Shown here piece after piece: positions 52,039 to 61,263 of a DNA stretch of 64,000 nt. The first letter of the stretch is position 1. Each line of letters opens with the position of its first letter. A program made the translations under genes and the position numbers. This DNA is from Candidatus Obscuribacterales bacterium (GTDB taxonomy: Bacteria; Cyanobacteriota; Vampirovibrionia; Obscuribacterales; Obscuribacteraceae). The notes beneath the pieces were generated by a model, which saw only the letters and a program-made list of their open reading frames with translations, ran no database searches and was not told the DNA's origin. Location of the stretch: the NCBI GenBank assembly GCA_019747875.1, contig JAIEQI010000062.1:78972-142971 (forward strand), in the 5' to 3' direction.

Positions 52039-53096
52039 CAGCCTTAATGGGCGCAAGAATTATCGGCGTCGGCTCCGCCGTGCCACCGCACGTGGTGACG
52101 AATGCCGACATAGAGAAACTGGTTGACACCTCAGACGAATGGATCACCGCGCGCACCGGAATTCGTCAGCGTCACGTCGTCAACGAAGACGAAACTGCAA
52201 GTGAATTGGCAGCTGAAGCCGCTCGCGATGCTATTGCCTTTGCGGGAATACACGCAGAAGAAATTGATTTGATCATTGTTGCGACATCGACACCGGACAA
52301 TCTCTATCCCTCGACGGCTTGCATGGTGCAAGCTCACATCGGGGCTCGCAATGCTGCTGCCTTCGACCTTGAAGCAGCATGCACCGGCATCGTTTATGCT
52401 TTGTCGACAGGATATCAATTCATCGCTACCGGCATGTACAAGACGGTTCTTGTTTTGGGAGTTGATGTGCACTCCCGATTCCTGGACTGGGAAGATCGCA
52501 ATACATGCATACTCTTCGGAGACGGCGCCGGGGCGTTCGTTTTGCAGGCAACCGAAGAGAACGAATTCCTTTCGTCCTACCTGCGAGCTGACGGCAAGGG
52601 CGGACATCTATTATGGATTCCAAACGCAGGGACAGCATATCCGCACCAGGGAGTGGCACAACCACGTCCGACACATAGATTTCTCCAAATGAACGGAAGA
52701 GCAGTTTACGAATTCGCCGTAACAGCGGTACCAGATGCGGTGCGTACCGTTTGTCAAAAAGCAGGCATCGATATAAAAGATCTGGATTATATTGTGCCTC
52801 ACCAGGCCAATCAGAGGATCATCAAAGCCGCAGCCGAGCGGCTCGGACTCCGGCTTGAGCAGTTCATCACAAACATCGCTGAATTTGGAAACACCTCAGC
52901 GGCGTCAATTCCTCTTGCATTTACTGAAGCAGTCAAAAGAGATTTGCTACCGGCGCCATCCACACTTGTGATGGTTGGCTTCGGTGGAGGACTGACTTGG
53001 GGCGCGGCAGCAGTGCGCTGGACCGCCGTAGATAAGCGCAAATCAGAGACAGCAATCAATAAGACACAAGAACCGATATCAGGAATAATTGAATGA
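52035..53096 (+). CDS. fabH: 3-oxoacyl-ACP synthase III
   Basis: 353 residues, GTG start within GTGA overlapping plsX. FabH starts fatty-acid synthesis by condensing acetyl-CoA with malonyl-ACP. Catalytic residues: Cys in DLEAACTGIVYAL, His in VPHQANQRI and Asn in FGNTSAAS. Full length, with a C-terminal extension of about 20 polar residues. Co-translated with fabD (ATGA overlap). Confidence 0.96.
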   Translation: MTALMGARIIGVGSAVPPHVVTNADIEKLVDTSDEWITARTGIRQRHVVNEDETASELAAEAARDAIAFAGIHAEEIDLIIVATSTPDNLYPSTACMVQAHIGARNAAAFDLEAACTGIVYALSTGYQFIATGMYKTVLVLGVDVHSRFLDWEDRNTCILFGDGAGAFVLQATEENEFLSSYLRADGKGGHLLWIPNAGTAYPHQGVAQPRPTHRFLQMNGRAVYEFAVTAVPDAVRTVCQKAGIDIKDLDYIVPHQANQRIIKAAAERLGLRLEQFITNIAEFGNTSAASIPLAFTEAVKRDLLPAPSTLVMVGFGGGLTWGAAAVRWTAVDKRKSETAINKTQEPISGIIE

Positions 53097-54040
53097 GAAA
53101 AATAGCTTGTTTATTTCCAGGGCAAGGCTCGCAATCCGTAGGAATGGGTAAAGACCTATTCGAGAAGCACGCTACAGCTAAAGCCGTCTTCAACGAAATC
53201 GACCAATTGGCGGGCAGAAGCCTCTCTCAGCTTTGCTTTGATGGTCCCGAGGAAGAGCTTAAAAGAACGGTGAACACTCAACCGACAATTTTAGCTGTTT
53301 CACTGGCAGCCTGGCGCTGTTACGAACAAGCAGGCGGTCCGAAACCCGATTTTGTAGCGGGACACAGCCTTGGTGAATTTAGTGCTCTGCAAGCCGCCGG
53401 TGCCTTGCCTCTGGAAGCTTGTGTAAAGCTGGTCGATAAACGCGCGCGCTTGATGGAAGAATGCCCAAAAGGCGCAATGTCTGCCGTGATCGGAATGAGC
53501 GCCGAAGCGCTCGAAAAATGTTGTGCCGATGCATCAGCGGAATTACCAGGGCAAGTCGTCATCGTAGCCAACTTCAATACAAGAGAACAATTGGTTATCT
53601 CGGGAAGCCCGGAAGCAGTGGCTCTGGCAGGCAGCAAAGCAAAGACCGGTGGCGCAAAAGTGATTCCGCTTCCGGTTGGAGGAGCCTTTCATTCGCCCTT
53701 GATGAAAACAGCCGCAGAAGAATTCACCACAGAATTGAGCAAATGGACACTGAGCGATGCGGTATTTCCCGTGGTGCAAAATTTTGATGCCCAGTCTACA
53801 AAAGTCGGCTCCGAATTGCAGGCAAAACTTAGCCAACAGATGCCGAGCGCCGTTCGCTGGTGTGCCTCGATAGAATTCATGCTTTCCCAGGGCATCAATA
53901 CATTTATCGAGATTGGGCCGGGCAAAGCACTGGCAGGCATGGTCAAAAAGATCGATCGCTCAGCCAGCGCATTTAATATCTTCGACTCCGAGTCACTAGA
54001 AAAAACGATTTCTGAACTGAAGCAGACCGCTACGGTTTAA
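53093..54040 (+). CDS. fabD: Malonyl-CoA:ACP transacylase
   Basis: 315 residues. Motifs PGQGSQSVGMG, the nucleophile elbow GHSLGEFSAL and GGAFHSPLM with the catalytic His. FabD loads malonyl groups onto ACP for FabH and the elongating synthases. Overlaps fabH by 4 nt and ends the cluster; no acpP or fabG follows, unlike many genomes. Confidence 0.96.
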   Translation: MRKIACLFPGQGSQSVGMGKDLFEKHATAKAVFNEIDQLAGRSLSQLCFDGPEEELKRTVNTQPTILAVSLAAWRCYEQAGGPKPDFVAGHSLGEFSALQAAGALPLEACVKLVDKRARLMEECPKGAMSAVIGMSAEALEKCCADASAELPGQVVIVANFNTREQLVISGSPEAVALAGSKAKTGGAKVIPLPVGGAFHSPLMKTAAEEFTTELSKWTLSDAVFPVVQNFDAQSTKVGSELQAKLSQQMPSAVRWCASIEFMLSQGINTFIEIGPGKALAGMVKKIDRSASAFNIFDSESLEKTISELKQTATV

Positions 54041-54229
54041 TCGTTAAAATTCGATCAAACAAGGGCGGCTGGTTCGACCTTGATATACAAAATCAGAGCG
54101 AGCACATATAAAGGATGCCACCGAAGGTGGTATTCAACGCCTGGGAATTTTTTTGCAAAGCCTGCAAAGCGCCCATCCGACCAGTGCTAACGCCAAAAAA
54201 ACGCGTTGTGTTTTTTAGATCTGGCAAAA
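54041..54229. other. Intergenic region with a hairpin
   Basis: ATGCCACC-GAA-GGTGGTAT (54115-54133, one G-U pair) is followed 13 nt later by a run of seven T (54148-54154). The gap is too long for a standard terminator. Nothing else seen. Confidence 0.35.
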
Positions 54230-54688
54230 ATGGGTAAAATAAGAATTGTTGTCGCTAATCCTCATTCTTCCGGTGACAGTTCAAGACTAACGATGAAAAA
54301 TAAGGCAGGAGTGCTCCTCTATCGTCAAAAACGCGGAAGAACGCAAGTTCTGCTAGTTCATAACGGCAAAAATTGGGGCATCCCAAAAGGCAACATAAAT
54401 CCAAACGAATCACGCTCTCATGCGGCGGCTCGTGAGTTGGCTGAAGAAACGGGGCTTGATGCTCCGAAAGATCTGCAAGCGCTGGGCTATATTGATAAAC
54501 GTAAATCAGAGCGTATTTTTTGCTTTCTGGGATTTTTCAACGGTGGCAATAAACCAAAGCCATTCAACGAAATCCAAGAAGCGCGATTCATCGACCTCGA
54601 TATCGCTATGAAGTATATAGACCGCTATCAATTGCCTCTTTTGCAGATTCTTCTAGGCCTGGGTCTGCGCAAATCAAAATCAGCGTAA
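54230..54688 (+). CDS. Nudix hydrolase
   Basis: About 152 residues from the ATG at 54230 (the frame is open to 54206, and a later ATG at 54293 is also possible; no Shine-Dalgarno decides). The Nudix box is complete: G-NINPN-E-SRSHAAA-RELAEETGL (GX5EX7REUXEEXGU). The WGIPKGNINP segment resembles diadenosine-polyphosphate and related Nudix enzymes (MutT/Ap4A group). It would hydrolyse a nucleoside diphosphate linked to another group. Confidence 0.9.
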   Translation: MGKIRIVVANPHSSGDSSRLTMKNKAGVLLYRQKRGRTQVLLVHNGKNWGIPKGNINPNESRSHAAARELAEETGLDAPKDLQALGYIDKRKSERIFCFLGFFNGGNKPKPFNEIQEARFIDLDIAMKYIDRYQLPLLQILLGLGLRKSKSA

Positions 54689-54808
54689 GCAACTAATCGC
54701 CTTACGTCCCGATTCGATCCTTAGACCTCGGTCCGATCCTGGGACCGCCGGACTCTAATTGAACGCGAAGCGTTCCGAAAAACGGAGTCGGCAGCAGCAT
54801 GGAATTGC
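54689..54808. other. Convergent intergenic region with two hairpins
   Basis: CGGTCC-GATCCTG-GGACCG (54729-54747) and GAACGC-GAA-GCGTTC (54761-54775) lie between the Nudix gene and the convergent dehydrogenase gene. Neither has a T-tract of usual length, so a terminator role is possible but not shown. Confidence 0.4.
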
Positions 54809-56011
54809 TTACTTACAAGCTGCGCTCAATTTTTGTTCGCTTGCACAAGCTAAAACTTCATCGGTAATCTTGCGCATCTCAATGCCCCGTTTTGCCAATT
54901 CGTTAAAGAATGCTTGTGGAGGCACACACTGCTCTGGTGCCTGTACACCGGTTTCCTTGACTTGTCCCGAGCAAATCATCTGCGCCACTATAGACGGTGG
55001 CACACCAGTATCGAGAGCACCGCAAGACATCTTCCATTCTTTGTGCGCTAGAACGGTTGTTTCCAACCTGCTGAGAATCTGGCGGCCGTTCTTGCTGCCA
55101 GTGACATCAACTCTGATCACTTCACAGTCATCAGGATCAGCAGTTGGCACATTATGCGCAGCAATCATAGATGCAAGAATTCTGCGCGGTTTGATTTCAA
55201 CTCCGTCTACCTTGAGCGCGGTCTTCACACCAAATCCCAAATCGACAAGGAATTTGCAACGCTCATGGAAAGCGGTTGGCAAGCCTAATCTATAAGTAAC
55301 ACGCCTCACACCTTTGTTTTTATATGTGAGCGGAAGAGTTGCCACCTCGGAATGCAATGTCAAAAATGAAGCCGCCCGGCCGACCGGTGCTGGAAAATCA
55401 TGAATCATCTCGCCCGACATGGGCGGAACTTCCTTGAATTCACCATCTTCAAAAACATACGGTGAAAGGAAATACTCATCCAAGATCGTGTCGAGCGAAT
55501 ATGGTGGCAAGAAAGGATGGCTGTGGCTAACCAAATCAACAGATGCGGCAAAGATGTCTATGTTCTCGACTTTGTCCATTTCGTCGGCTGCGCAGGCAGC
55601 CATAACATTTGTCATTCCGGGAGCGGCGCCCATCCCAAGAACTGCCAGTAATTTTTTGGCTCGAAACTTTTCGTCAAGCTCCATTTGTTTTCGCGTTACG
55701 TGAAACAACCCGCCCAAATCTAGGTAGTGGCAACCAGCTTTCAGAGCGGCCTCCATTACGTTCAGGTTGAAGACATATGGAGAGCAGTTAACAACCGCAT
55801 CCCAGGAGCTAAGGAGGCTAGCAAGCGCCTCCACATTTTGCACATCAGCCTTAGCCGTCTTAATTTTCGATGACTTGAGCTGGGCTTTGAGCTCCTCAGC
55901 TCTATCTAGATTGAGATCGGCGATCAGTACCTCACTGACCCCTGAAGACTCAACTAAATCGAAAATGGTCACCTGACCCATCGCACCGGCGCCAAGAACT
56001 GCTATCTTCAC
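54809..56011 (-). CDS. Saccharopine dehydrogenase-like oxidoreductase
   Basis: 400 residues from the GTG at 56011 (GAGG 6 nt upstream; another GTG at 56023 is less well placed). Rossmann motif VLGAGAMGQVT, then the family sequence DAVVNCSPYVFNLNVMEAALKAGCHYLDLGG and GAAPGMTNVMAA. Family members act on saccharopine, carboxynorspermidine or related secondary amines using NAD(P). No lysine or polyamine genes adjoin, so the substrate is open. Confidence 0.88.
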   Translation of the reverse strand: MKIAVLGAGAMGQVTIFDLVESSGVSEVLIADLNLDRAEELKAQLKSSKIKTAKADVQNVEALASLLSSWDAVVNCSPYVFNLNVMEAALKAGCHYLDLGGLFHVTRKQMELDEKFRAKKLLAVLGMGAAPGMTNVMAACAADEMDKVENIDIFAASVDLVSHSHPFLPPYSLDTILDEYFLSPYVFEDGEFKEVPPMSGEMIHDFPAPVGRAASFLTLHSEVATLPLTYKNKGVRRVTYRLGLPTAFHERCKFLVDLGFGVKTALKVDGVEIKPRRILASMIAAHNVPTADPDDCEVIRVDVTGSKNGRQILSRLETTVLAHKEWKMSCGALDTGVPPSIVAQMICSGQVKETGVQAPEQCVPPQAFFNELAKRGIEMRKITDEVLACASEQKLSAACK

Positions 56012-56403
56012 GACACACCTCACGTATAGAGAACAGATATTATATCCCTATAGCAGGCGTATTCCGCGATGCTTACGCGGAACTCAACAGCAGAGATGCT
56101 TCGATTCAAGGCATAGTCCGCCATGGCGGCCAGTGAACCAAGGAGAAATTCAGCTACTGGATTAAGACCTTGGATCCCGCATAGACAAATACGGATAGCC
56201 AGGCGCATCCAGCAAGAGCGGCCCAAAACGTCGTGTTGCTCAAAGTTGCTTTTATGTTCATACAAAACCCCGCCCGCACATCTTTGGAACTAAGATACTG
56301 CCAAAGCGTCGAGTTGGGTCGAAACCTTATGAAGACCTAATACTCGATTATCGGACAGGTCCGGTAATCAAACAGCGGTCTCAGCGAGGTATTTAGATAG
56401 GTT
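56012..56403. other. Intergenic region with one possible tiny ORF
   Basis: Apart from the hydrophobic 35-codon ORF at 56154-56261, nothing supportable is visible. Confidence 0.4.
56154..56261 (-). CDS. 35-residue putative membrane peptide
   Basis: ATG at 56261 with GGGG 6 nt upstream. Begins MNIKATLSNTTF and has a helix-like stretch WAALAGCAWLSVFVYAGSKV. Upstream of the dehydrogenase gene on the same strand. Support is weak: length, hydrophobicity and position only. Confidence 0.3.
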   Translation of the reverse strand: MNIKATLSNTTFWAALAGCAWLSVFVYAGSKVLIQ

Positions 56404-56898
56404 TTAACGGCTTCGATAATTTCCGTAGCCTGCAGCGCCACCGCTTCCGTATGAAGCAGCTCCGCCGTTTGAGCCGGGAACATAGAAATTCCCCTGGGGG
56501 GCGTTGTACTGCATCTGTTGCTGGCGCTGGCGCATCATGCGCTGCTCTTGCATTCGACGCATCTGGTTCTGGCGAGCCATGTATTGGTCGACGTAGATAA
56601 CGGAACCATTTTCCTGCCGCATCGTGCCGTCGGCGCCGTTATAGAGTCCATCACCAGGAGCACGGATGCTGGCACCCCAGACAGTGGATGGCAGCCCACC
56701 GGCCCTGGACCCAGCGGCTTGACCAGTCGCGGATTTGCTCAGTGTACCGGCACCCAAATAAGAGCCGGACGGGTTGTACAAGCCTGTCTGTCCTTGATTG
56801 ACAACGCGACTGTCCCCATAGCTCTGATGATAGCCCTGAGCACATACCGGTAGTCCGCCGCTCAGAATTACAAGACCTAAAAGAATTGCTTTCTTCAT
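56404..56898 (-). CDS. Secreted low-complexity protein
   Basis: 164 residues. Signal peptide (KKAILLGLVILSGGLPVCAQ), then a Gly/Ser/Tyr-rich region, a Met/Gln/Arg-rich segment (RQNQMRRMQEQRMMRQRQQ, about 108-130) and a Gly/Ala/Tyr tail. No domain recognised. The basic Gln/Met stretch looks like a long helix. The ATG at 56898 is the natural signal-peptide start. Confidence 0.65.
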   Translation of the reverse strand: MKKAILLGLVILSGGLPVCAQGYHQSYGDSRVVNQGQTGLYNPSGSYLGAGTLSKSATGQAAGSRAGGLPSTVWGASIRAPGDGLYNGADGTMRQENGSVIYVDQYMARQNQMRRMQEQRMMRQRQQQMQYNAPQGNFYVPGSNGGAASYGSGGAAGYGNYRSR

Positions 56899-56925
56899 CG
56901 TAATCAAAACCCAGAAATATTACTA

Positions 56926-56970
56926 AAACGCTCCGGAATCTCGCTGGGCTCTCGCCCTCTCAATTCCTCC
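56926..56970. repeat. Dispersed repeat copy, minus orientation
   Basis: On the minus strand: GGAGGAATTGAGAGGGCGAG, AGCCC, then a CCGGAGCGTTT end. Same family as the 57-bp array; the hairpin stem GGGC/GCCC is kept with a different loop (GAGA). It lies just upstream of the secreted low-complexity gene. Confidence 0.75.
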
Positions 56971-57133
56971 ATACCCTGACATAAAGGGCCGAGCCCTCCA
57001 CCTGACAACAGTGTACCCTATATTGTGTTTAAAGAAAACTAAGATCTTTTGGGCCAATTCCCAGCAGAGCCGCGTGTTTGGACCCAGAGACAGTAGTAAT
57101 TGCCCTTATTGAACGGTTTAAGGATCGAGATGT

Positions 57134-57153
57134 AAACAGGGAAAACCCTGTTT
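57134..57153 (-). terminator. Possible terminator of the TonB_C/TPR operon
   Basis: AAACAGGG-AAAA-CCCTGTTT is a perfect 8-bp stem 17 nt past the stop at 57171. On the minus strand only TTT follows the stem, so it is a weak intrinsic terminator. Confidence 0.45.
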
Positions 57154-57170
57154 GTCGATCTTGAATGCGC

Positions 57171-58097
57171 TTACTTCTTATGAGTCTTGATGAATGTATC
57201 AAGCTTGGATGCATCCGCCCTGCAAACAGCTGCCTGGTCTTCTTGGGAGGAGCCGTCATACAGCTCGGCCGCTTTCTTATAGTCCGCAATAGCCAATTTA
57301 TAGTTCTCCAGAGACTTACTTTTGTCTCCCAGGACTTTGTAAGTAATAGCGCGGGCCCAATACTTTTCGGCTGTACCTTGAATAGAAATAGCTAGAGTCA
57401 AAAGGCGCTTCGCCTCCTGAAAATTGCCATAGTTCATCATGTCCCACCCTTTCAGGTAGAGTTTTTTCGATCCCCTAATAGCAAGTTCTTTTTCACTTCG
57501 GGCCGAGCCTGACTGACCGTCGTTTTTTGCATTTGGTGCCGGCGGTGCATCGTTTTTCGGCTGGGGCTTGAGCTTGGACGTAGTCTGATTTGCATTCGCG
57601 GCAAAAGTTGCAGCAGCCGGCGAGGCGGAGTCCATGCTGGTCGTTGCAGCAGGTGAAGTGGCAGGATTAAACCTATCCCAATTAGAACTTGCCTGAGCAG
57701 CAGGGCTCCCCTTCGATTGCCTTCTAGCGTTCATCACGTTGTAATCGAAACTGAACTCTATATCTACCGATGATGGTGCTCCGGCAGGAAGTGGTCTGAA
57801 CGGAGCAGCTCCAGCAAGTGCTGCGAGGGCAGCGGCATCGCAACTTTGCACGCCTGAGCTTTCGCTGATATGGGCATCGGAAGGGTTACCTAGAGAGTCA
57901 ACTTTGAATCTTATCTTTACCCGCTTCGTTTCACTGCCCCGTGGAGGAAACCAACTCCTCTTTATTCTTCTCTGCAACTCCTGCATATATGGACCGAAAT
58001 CAACATCTTGCTGCTGAGCTAATGCAGCCCCAGCACAGTTCAACACAAGAAAAACAGGCAGCAACATCAATATGAAATTGTGATATGTCAGCATCAC
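57171..58097 (-). CDS. TonB C-terminal-domain protein with TPR-like tail
   Basis: 308 residues. Signal peptide or anchor (about 8-27), then a TonB_C-type domain (about 32-115: YMQELQRRIKRSWFPP ... VKIRFKVDSLGNPSDAHISESSG), a Ser/Ala/Pro-rich linker and a C-terminal TPR-like region (about 205-300). The usual Pro-rich TonB spacer comes before the domain; here the domain is at the N-terminus. The GTG at 58097 or the ATG at 58094 can start it; GGAGG lies 6-9 nt upstream inside the preceding gene, whose stop overlaps the start. Confidence 0.75.
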   Translation of the reverse strand: MMLTYHNFILMLLPVFLVLNCAGAALAQQQDVDFGPYMQELQRRIKRSWFPPRGSETKRVKIRFKVDSLGNPSDAHISESSGVQSCDAAALAALAGAAPFRPLPAGAPSSVDIEFSFDYNVMNARRQSKGSPAAQASSNWDRFNPATSPAATTSMDSASPAAATFAANANQTTSKLKPQPKNDAPPAPNAKNDGQSGSARSEKELAIRGSKKLYLKGWDMMNYGNFQEAKRLLTLAISIQGTAEKYWARAITYKVLGDKSKSLENYKLAIADYKKAAELYDGSSQEDQAAVCRADASKLDTFIKTHKK

Positions 58098-59197
58098 ATA
58101 TCACCTCCGGCAAGATCTTTCGTCTTTTGAAGACCGTGAAATACGTCCACGTTTGGCTCAGGCGGTTTTCTTGTGAAACGTTCACCAGGTACTAATGCCT
58201 GACGCTGATCTGGTGGTTGGGTCATGGTCACTTCAGGCGGATTCCAACCTGGAGCTGACGCAGTGGAAGCAGGCGTCGAGGGTATTGGATGATTAGCTGG
58301 AGCTGTCGGGACGACGGGCTGATTCGTTGGATTCGGCACAACGCTGGCACTTGGTTTTGTTTGAAGAATGGAACTCAGACCGGGAATCATTTCCTTACCG
58401 GAACTAATAAAAACGGCAACACCACCGACACCAAAGAGAAGCAAGAAAAGCAACATGATCAGAACCGCTTTACCACCACCGGAATCGGGTTGCGCAGGCA
58501 AAACTCGCGGCGGAGGGTTGTTGAACATCTCATCATAAGTGGGAATCATGGGTCCCGTGCCTGTTCGCGGCGGTGGTGGCGGTGGCAAGGTTCCCTGCGC
58601 CAAAGGCTCAGGCTGTTGATTCGATCCAGCAGCTGAAGGTTGCGCTCTGGGCGGCGGATTCGATCCAGCAGCAGCAGGCTGCGGTCTGGGCGGCGGATTC
58701 GATCCAGCAGCAGCAGGCTGCGGTCTGGGCGGCGGATTCGATCCAGCAGCTGAAGGTTGCGGTCTGGGCTGCGGATTCGACCCACCAGAGACTTGAGGAC
58801 GCGGAGGTGGAGCTCCAGCTAAGGGGAGCGACGGCTTAGGCACCGGTGGTGGTGCCTTCGGAATTACTGCAGCAAAAAGCGGCAACTGATTAGCACTAGT
58901 CCAATCGTCCATCTGATCACACCAGACATCGCTGTCCGCGGGCAATCGACCAGACCGCAACTCTTCCTTTAACGAATCCTCTGTTAACGGACCATGCTGT
59001 TTGCCGTTATGCACGTAAAACCATTCAACCGAGTTTTGCTTGAAGTTGGGCAACTTTTTTGCTTCTGTCCAATTCGGCAGCCCCTTCTTCCAAACAAGTG
59101 AGTCCATGGAGATAACGCCAGAAGAGAGCAAGTCTTTCAATTCCTCTTCAGAAATCGGACCTTTCTGCTGATTGTTCTGCGCGTAATACCAGTCCAA
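58094..59197 (-). CDS. GYF_2-domain membrane protein with Pro-rich repeats
   Basis: 367 residues, TTG start 4 nt after the glycosyltransferase stop. Two GYF_2 (DUF4339) modules: WYYAQNNQQKGPISEEELKDLL (1-50) and WFYVHNGKQHGPLTEDSLKEEL (about 58-110), each ending in a W-x-DW/NW helix. A Pro-rich linker contains tandem 13-residue units (GSNPPPRPQPAAA-like, about 140-200), then one membrane helix (about 248-270) and a Pro-rich C-terminus. GYF-type modules bind Pro-rich peptides, so the protein could bind its own linker or a partner's. Confidence 0.82.
   Translation of the reverse strand: MDWYYAQNNQQKGPISEEELKDLLSSGVISMDSLVWKKGLPNWTEAKKLPNFKQNSVEWFYVHNGKQHGPLTEDSLKEELRSGRLPADSDVWCDQMDDWTSANQLPLFAAVIPKAPPPVPKPSLPLAGAPPPRPQVSGGSNPQPRPQPSAAGSNPPPRPQPAAAGSNPPPRPQPAAAGSNPPPRAQPSAAGSNQQPEPLAQGTLPPPPPPRTGTGPMIPTYDEMFNNPPPRVLPAQPDSGGGKAVLIMLLFLLLFGVGGVAVFISSGKEMIPGLSSILQTKPSASVVPNPTNQPVVPTAPANHPIPSTPASTASAPGWNPPEVTMTQPPDQRQALVPGERFTRKPPEPNVDVFHGLQKTKDLAGGDM
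58612..58790. repeat. 39-bp tandem repeats within the GYF_2 gene
   Basis: About four to five units beginning GGATTCGATCCAGCAGC, encoding the 13-residue Pro-rich repeat. Two central units are identical at the DNA level, so copy number may vary between strains. Confidence 0.8.
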
Positions 59198-59201
59198 TGT
59201 T

Positions 59202-59903
59202 TCAATCCATAAAACGATATTTCAATAATGCCCAAATGGCACCGAAGCCATCGACCCAGGTGATCTTTTTGCCTTCAGAATAATCTCGCCCAAAATACGA
59301 AATCGGAAGCTCATATATGCGGACGCCCTGCTTCAGAACTTTTGCAGTTATTTCAGGTTCGAATTCGAACCGATTCGACTTAATTTGAACCCTTTTGAAG
59401 ATATCCGCTTTAAATACCTTGTAACAGGTTTCCATGTCGGTCAACGTGCAATCGTATAGCACATTGGTCAAAAAGCTTAGAAATTTGTTTCCGAGATAGT
59501 GAGTGAATCGAAAAGCTCGCGTAAGTTTGCCACCGCTCAAGCGCGAACCATAGACCACGTCGGCTCGACCTTCCAGGATAGGCTTCAAAAGTTCCGGATA
59601 TTCGTTGGGACTGTACTCAAGATCCGCATCTTGAATCATTATGATATCGCCTGTGGCATAACCCTGGCCGGTTCGCAGCGCCGCCCCTTTACCCTGATTC
59701 TTGTCATGGTAGTAAATCTTGGCACCATATTTGGCGGCATCAAGAGAAGCCAGTATTTCTCGTGTTCGGTCAGTCGACCCGTCATCGACAACGATCAACT
59801 CTTTCTCTAGACCAGCTGAATCGGCTTGTGACACCATCTCCAAGACTTGAACCAAAGTTTTTTCTTCGTTGTATACAGGAATCAGAATGGACAGTTTATT
59901 CAA
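59202..59903 (-). CDS. Family 2 glycosyltransferase (polyprenyl-phosphate sugar synthase type)
   Basis: 233 residues, TTG start with GAGGG 4-5 nt upstream. GT-A fold motifs [30 protein letters not shown] and [12 protein letters not shown] match the DPM1/polyprenol-phosphate mannosyltransferase group. No membrane segment, as in DPM1-type enzymes. It would transfer a sugar from a nucleotide donor to a lipid phosphate on the inner membrane. Confidence 0.88.
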   Translation of the reverse strand: MNKLSILIPVYNEEKTLVQVLEMVSQADSAGLEKELIVVDDGSTDRTREILASLDAAKYGAKIYYHDKNQGKGAALRTGQGYATGDIIMIQDADLEYSPNEYPELLKPILEGRADVVYGSRLSGGKLTRAFRFTHYLGNKFLSFLTNVLYDCTLTDMETCYKVFKADIFKRVQIKSNRFEFEPEITAKVLKQGVRIYELPISYFGRDYSEGKKITWVDGFGAIWALLKYRFMD

Positions 59904-59913
59904 GGTTCCCTCT

Positions 59914-60651
59914 TCAAGCTTTCAACGTGACTGCATAATCGTGCGCGCTTCGTTCCACAAAATCATCAAGATTGGATAGCTCCACAACTCCATAGCGGCG
60001 TTTCAATGCATGTTTGATTATCTCATCGGCAAGTACAGGATTTTTGGGCAAAAGGGAGCCATGTAAATAAGTTCCATATACTCTGCCTCCGCCAACATCT
60101 TGCGCCAGACCTTCAAAACCATCATCTCCATTATTACCGTTGCCAACGACGACCCTGCCAAGAGCCTGAACACCTTCGCCAAGAAAAGTTCTGCCGCTGT
60201 GATTCTCGAAACCGACAAGGGTACTGGCATCATCACGCCTTATGACAACATTGCCAATCATTCTCCGATTCCCAGCAATAGTGTGGGCGTCAACCAGGGA
60301 AATGCCTCTTAACTCAGGTCCCTCGTGTGGTTTGTAATAGTGTCCCAGCAGCTGATAACCACCACAAACGGACAAGATGACAGCGCCCCCTTCTATCGAT
60401 TTAGTCAGCGCATCCTTGTTCGCAAGCAAATCCTCTGCGATAACTTGCTGCTGCTTGTCCTGTCCTCCCCCGATGAAAAAGACATCATAATACTCAGGGT
60501 CAATCGCTTCCTTTAAAGCAGTTGCGTGCACCTCGACCTTCAAGTTTCTCCATTGGCATCTTTTGGTCAACGTAATAATGTTGCCTCTATCCCCATAAAT
60601 GTTGAGATAGTGCGCGTATAGATGTGCAATTCGTAGGCAAATTTCGGTCAT
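59914..60651 (-). CDS. gatD: GatD-type glutamine amidotransferase (lipid II amidation)
   Basis: 245 residues from the ATG at 60651 (AGGG 9 nt upstream; the frame is open to 60693). [15 protein letters not shown] is the GatD N-terminal signature; the amidotransferase nucleophile is in [11 protein letters not shown] and the catalytic His in [13 protein letters not shown]. With MurT it amidates the D-Glu of lipid II. No murT lies in this window although the pair is usually adjacent, and the next genes are a GT2 and GYF_2/TonB_C proteins. CobB/CobQ-type amidotransferase is the alternative. Confidence 0.82.
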   Translation of the reverse strand: MTEICLRIAHLYAHYLNIYGDRGNIITLTKRCQWRNLKVEVHATALKEAIDPEYYDVFFIGGGQDKQQQVIAEDLLANKDALTKSIEGGAVILSVCGGYQLLGHYYKPHEGPELRGISLVDAHTIAGNRRMIGNVVIRRDDASTLVGFENHSGRTFLGEGVQALGRVVVGNGNNGDDGFEGLAQDVGGGRVYGTYLHGSLLPKNPVLADEIIKHALKRRYGVVELSNLDDFVERSAHDYAVTLKA

Positions 60652-61263
60652 GCAGCTTGTCCCTTTTGGAAGTTTATCGTCGATTAAGCACAATGGAAAG
60701 GCTTACTTATCAAGATACAGAATTATCCAGCCGTCCGTCTGAAGCCCAGGAATGGTTACAGGCAGAGCCATTTCCCGGAATCCGAGCTGCTAATCCCCGC
60801 CAAAAACATATTCTCCTTTTGCAATGTGGAGCCGTTCCCTTTGGTAGACAAGCCGCACGGCAGTTGCCACCAAAGACAGTATCGGGAATATGCCACCACG
60901 TATAGTGCAAATATATTCTATTGCCTGAAATCCGTTCTTGATTACTACCCCAAAAAACTTGTCACGTCTGATTTTTCGGAAACATTATCGGTCGCAGATG
61001 AGAAAAACACACTCGTCAAGAATTAGAACCTGCGAAAACGTCCTACTGACAATACTTTTCAGATTCGCTTTGCATATATCGTTCACAAACATGTAAAATT
61101 ATTAGCGTTATTTAAGGTTGCGAATAATAGCTTAGATAGTGGTTCTTGAAAGAAGTTACAGGAGATCCGTTACTTTTACAGGGTTTCCTACTACTAATCA
61201 CCGAAGTAATTGGGGTATATTGCTACGCGTAGGAGTCAGGTCTAACTGAGGGAGTTAACTGGT
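60652..61263. other. Long leader/intergenic region before the SLH gene
   Basis: No convincing gene. A 70-codon frame at 60693-60905 starts at an ATG without a Shine-Dalgarno and has no recognisable fold. The region 61064-61260 is AT-rich and probably holds the SLH gene promoter, but no clear -35/-10 pair stands out. Confidence 0.4.

Noticed and set aside
58573..58839. Plus-strand ORF with repeated AVWAADSIQQ units
   Set aside because: Antisense shadow of the 39-bp repeats that encode the Pro-rich linker of the GYF_2 protein.
60693..60905. 70-codon ORF upstream of the SLH gene
   Set aside because: ATG without a Shine-Dalgarno and no recognisable domain or hydrophobic segment. It may still be real but I cannot support it.
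60826..61026. 66-codon ORF MEPFPLVDKPHG...
   Set aside because: Overlaps another weak ORF in a different frame, no start signal, and low protein-like character.
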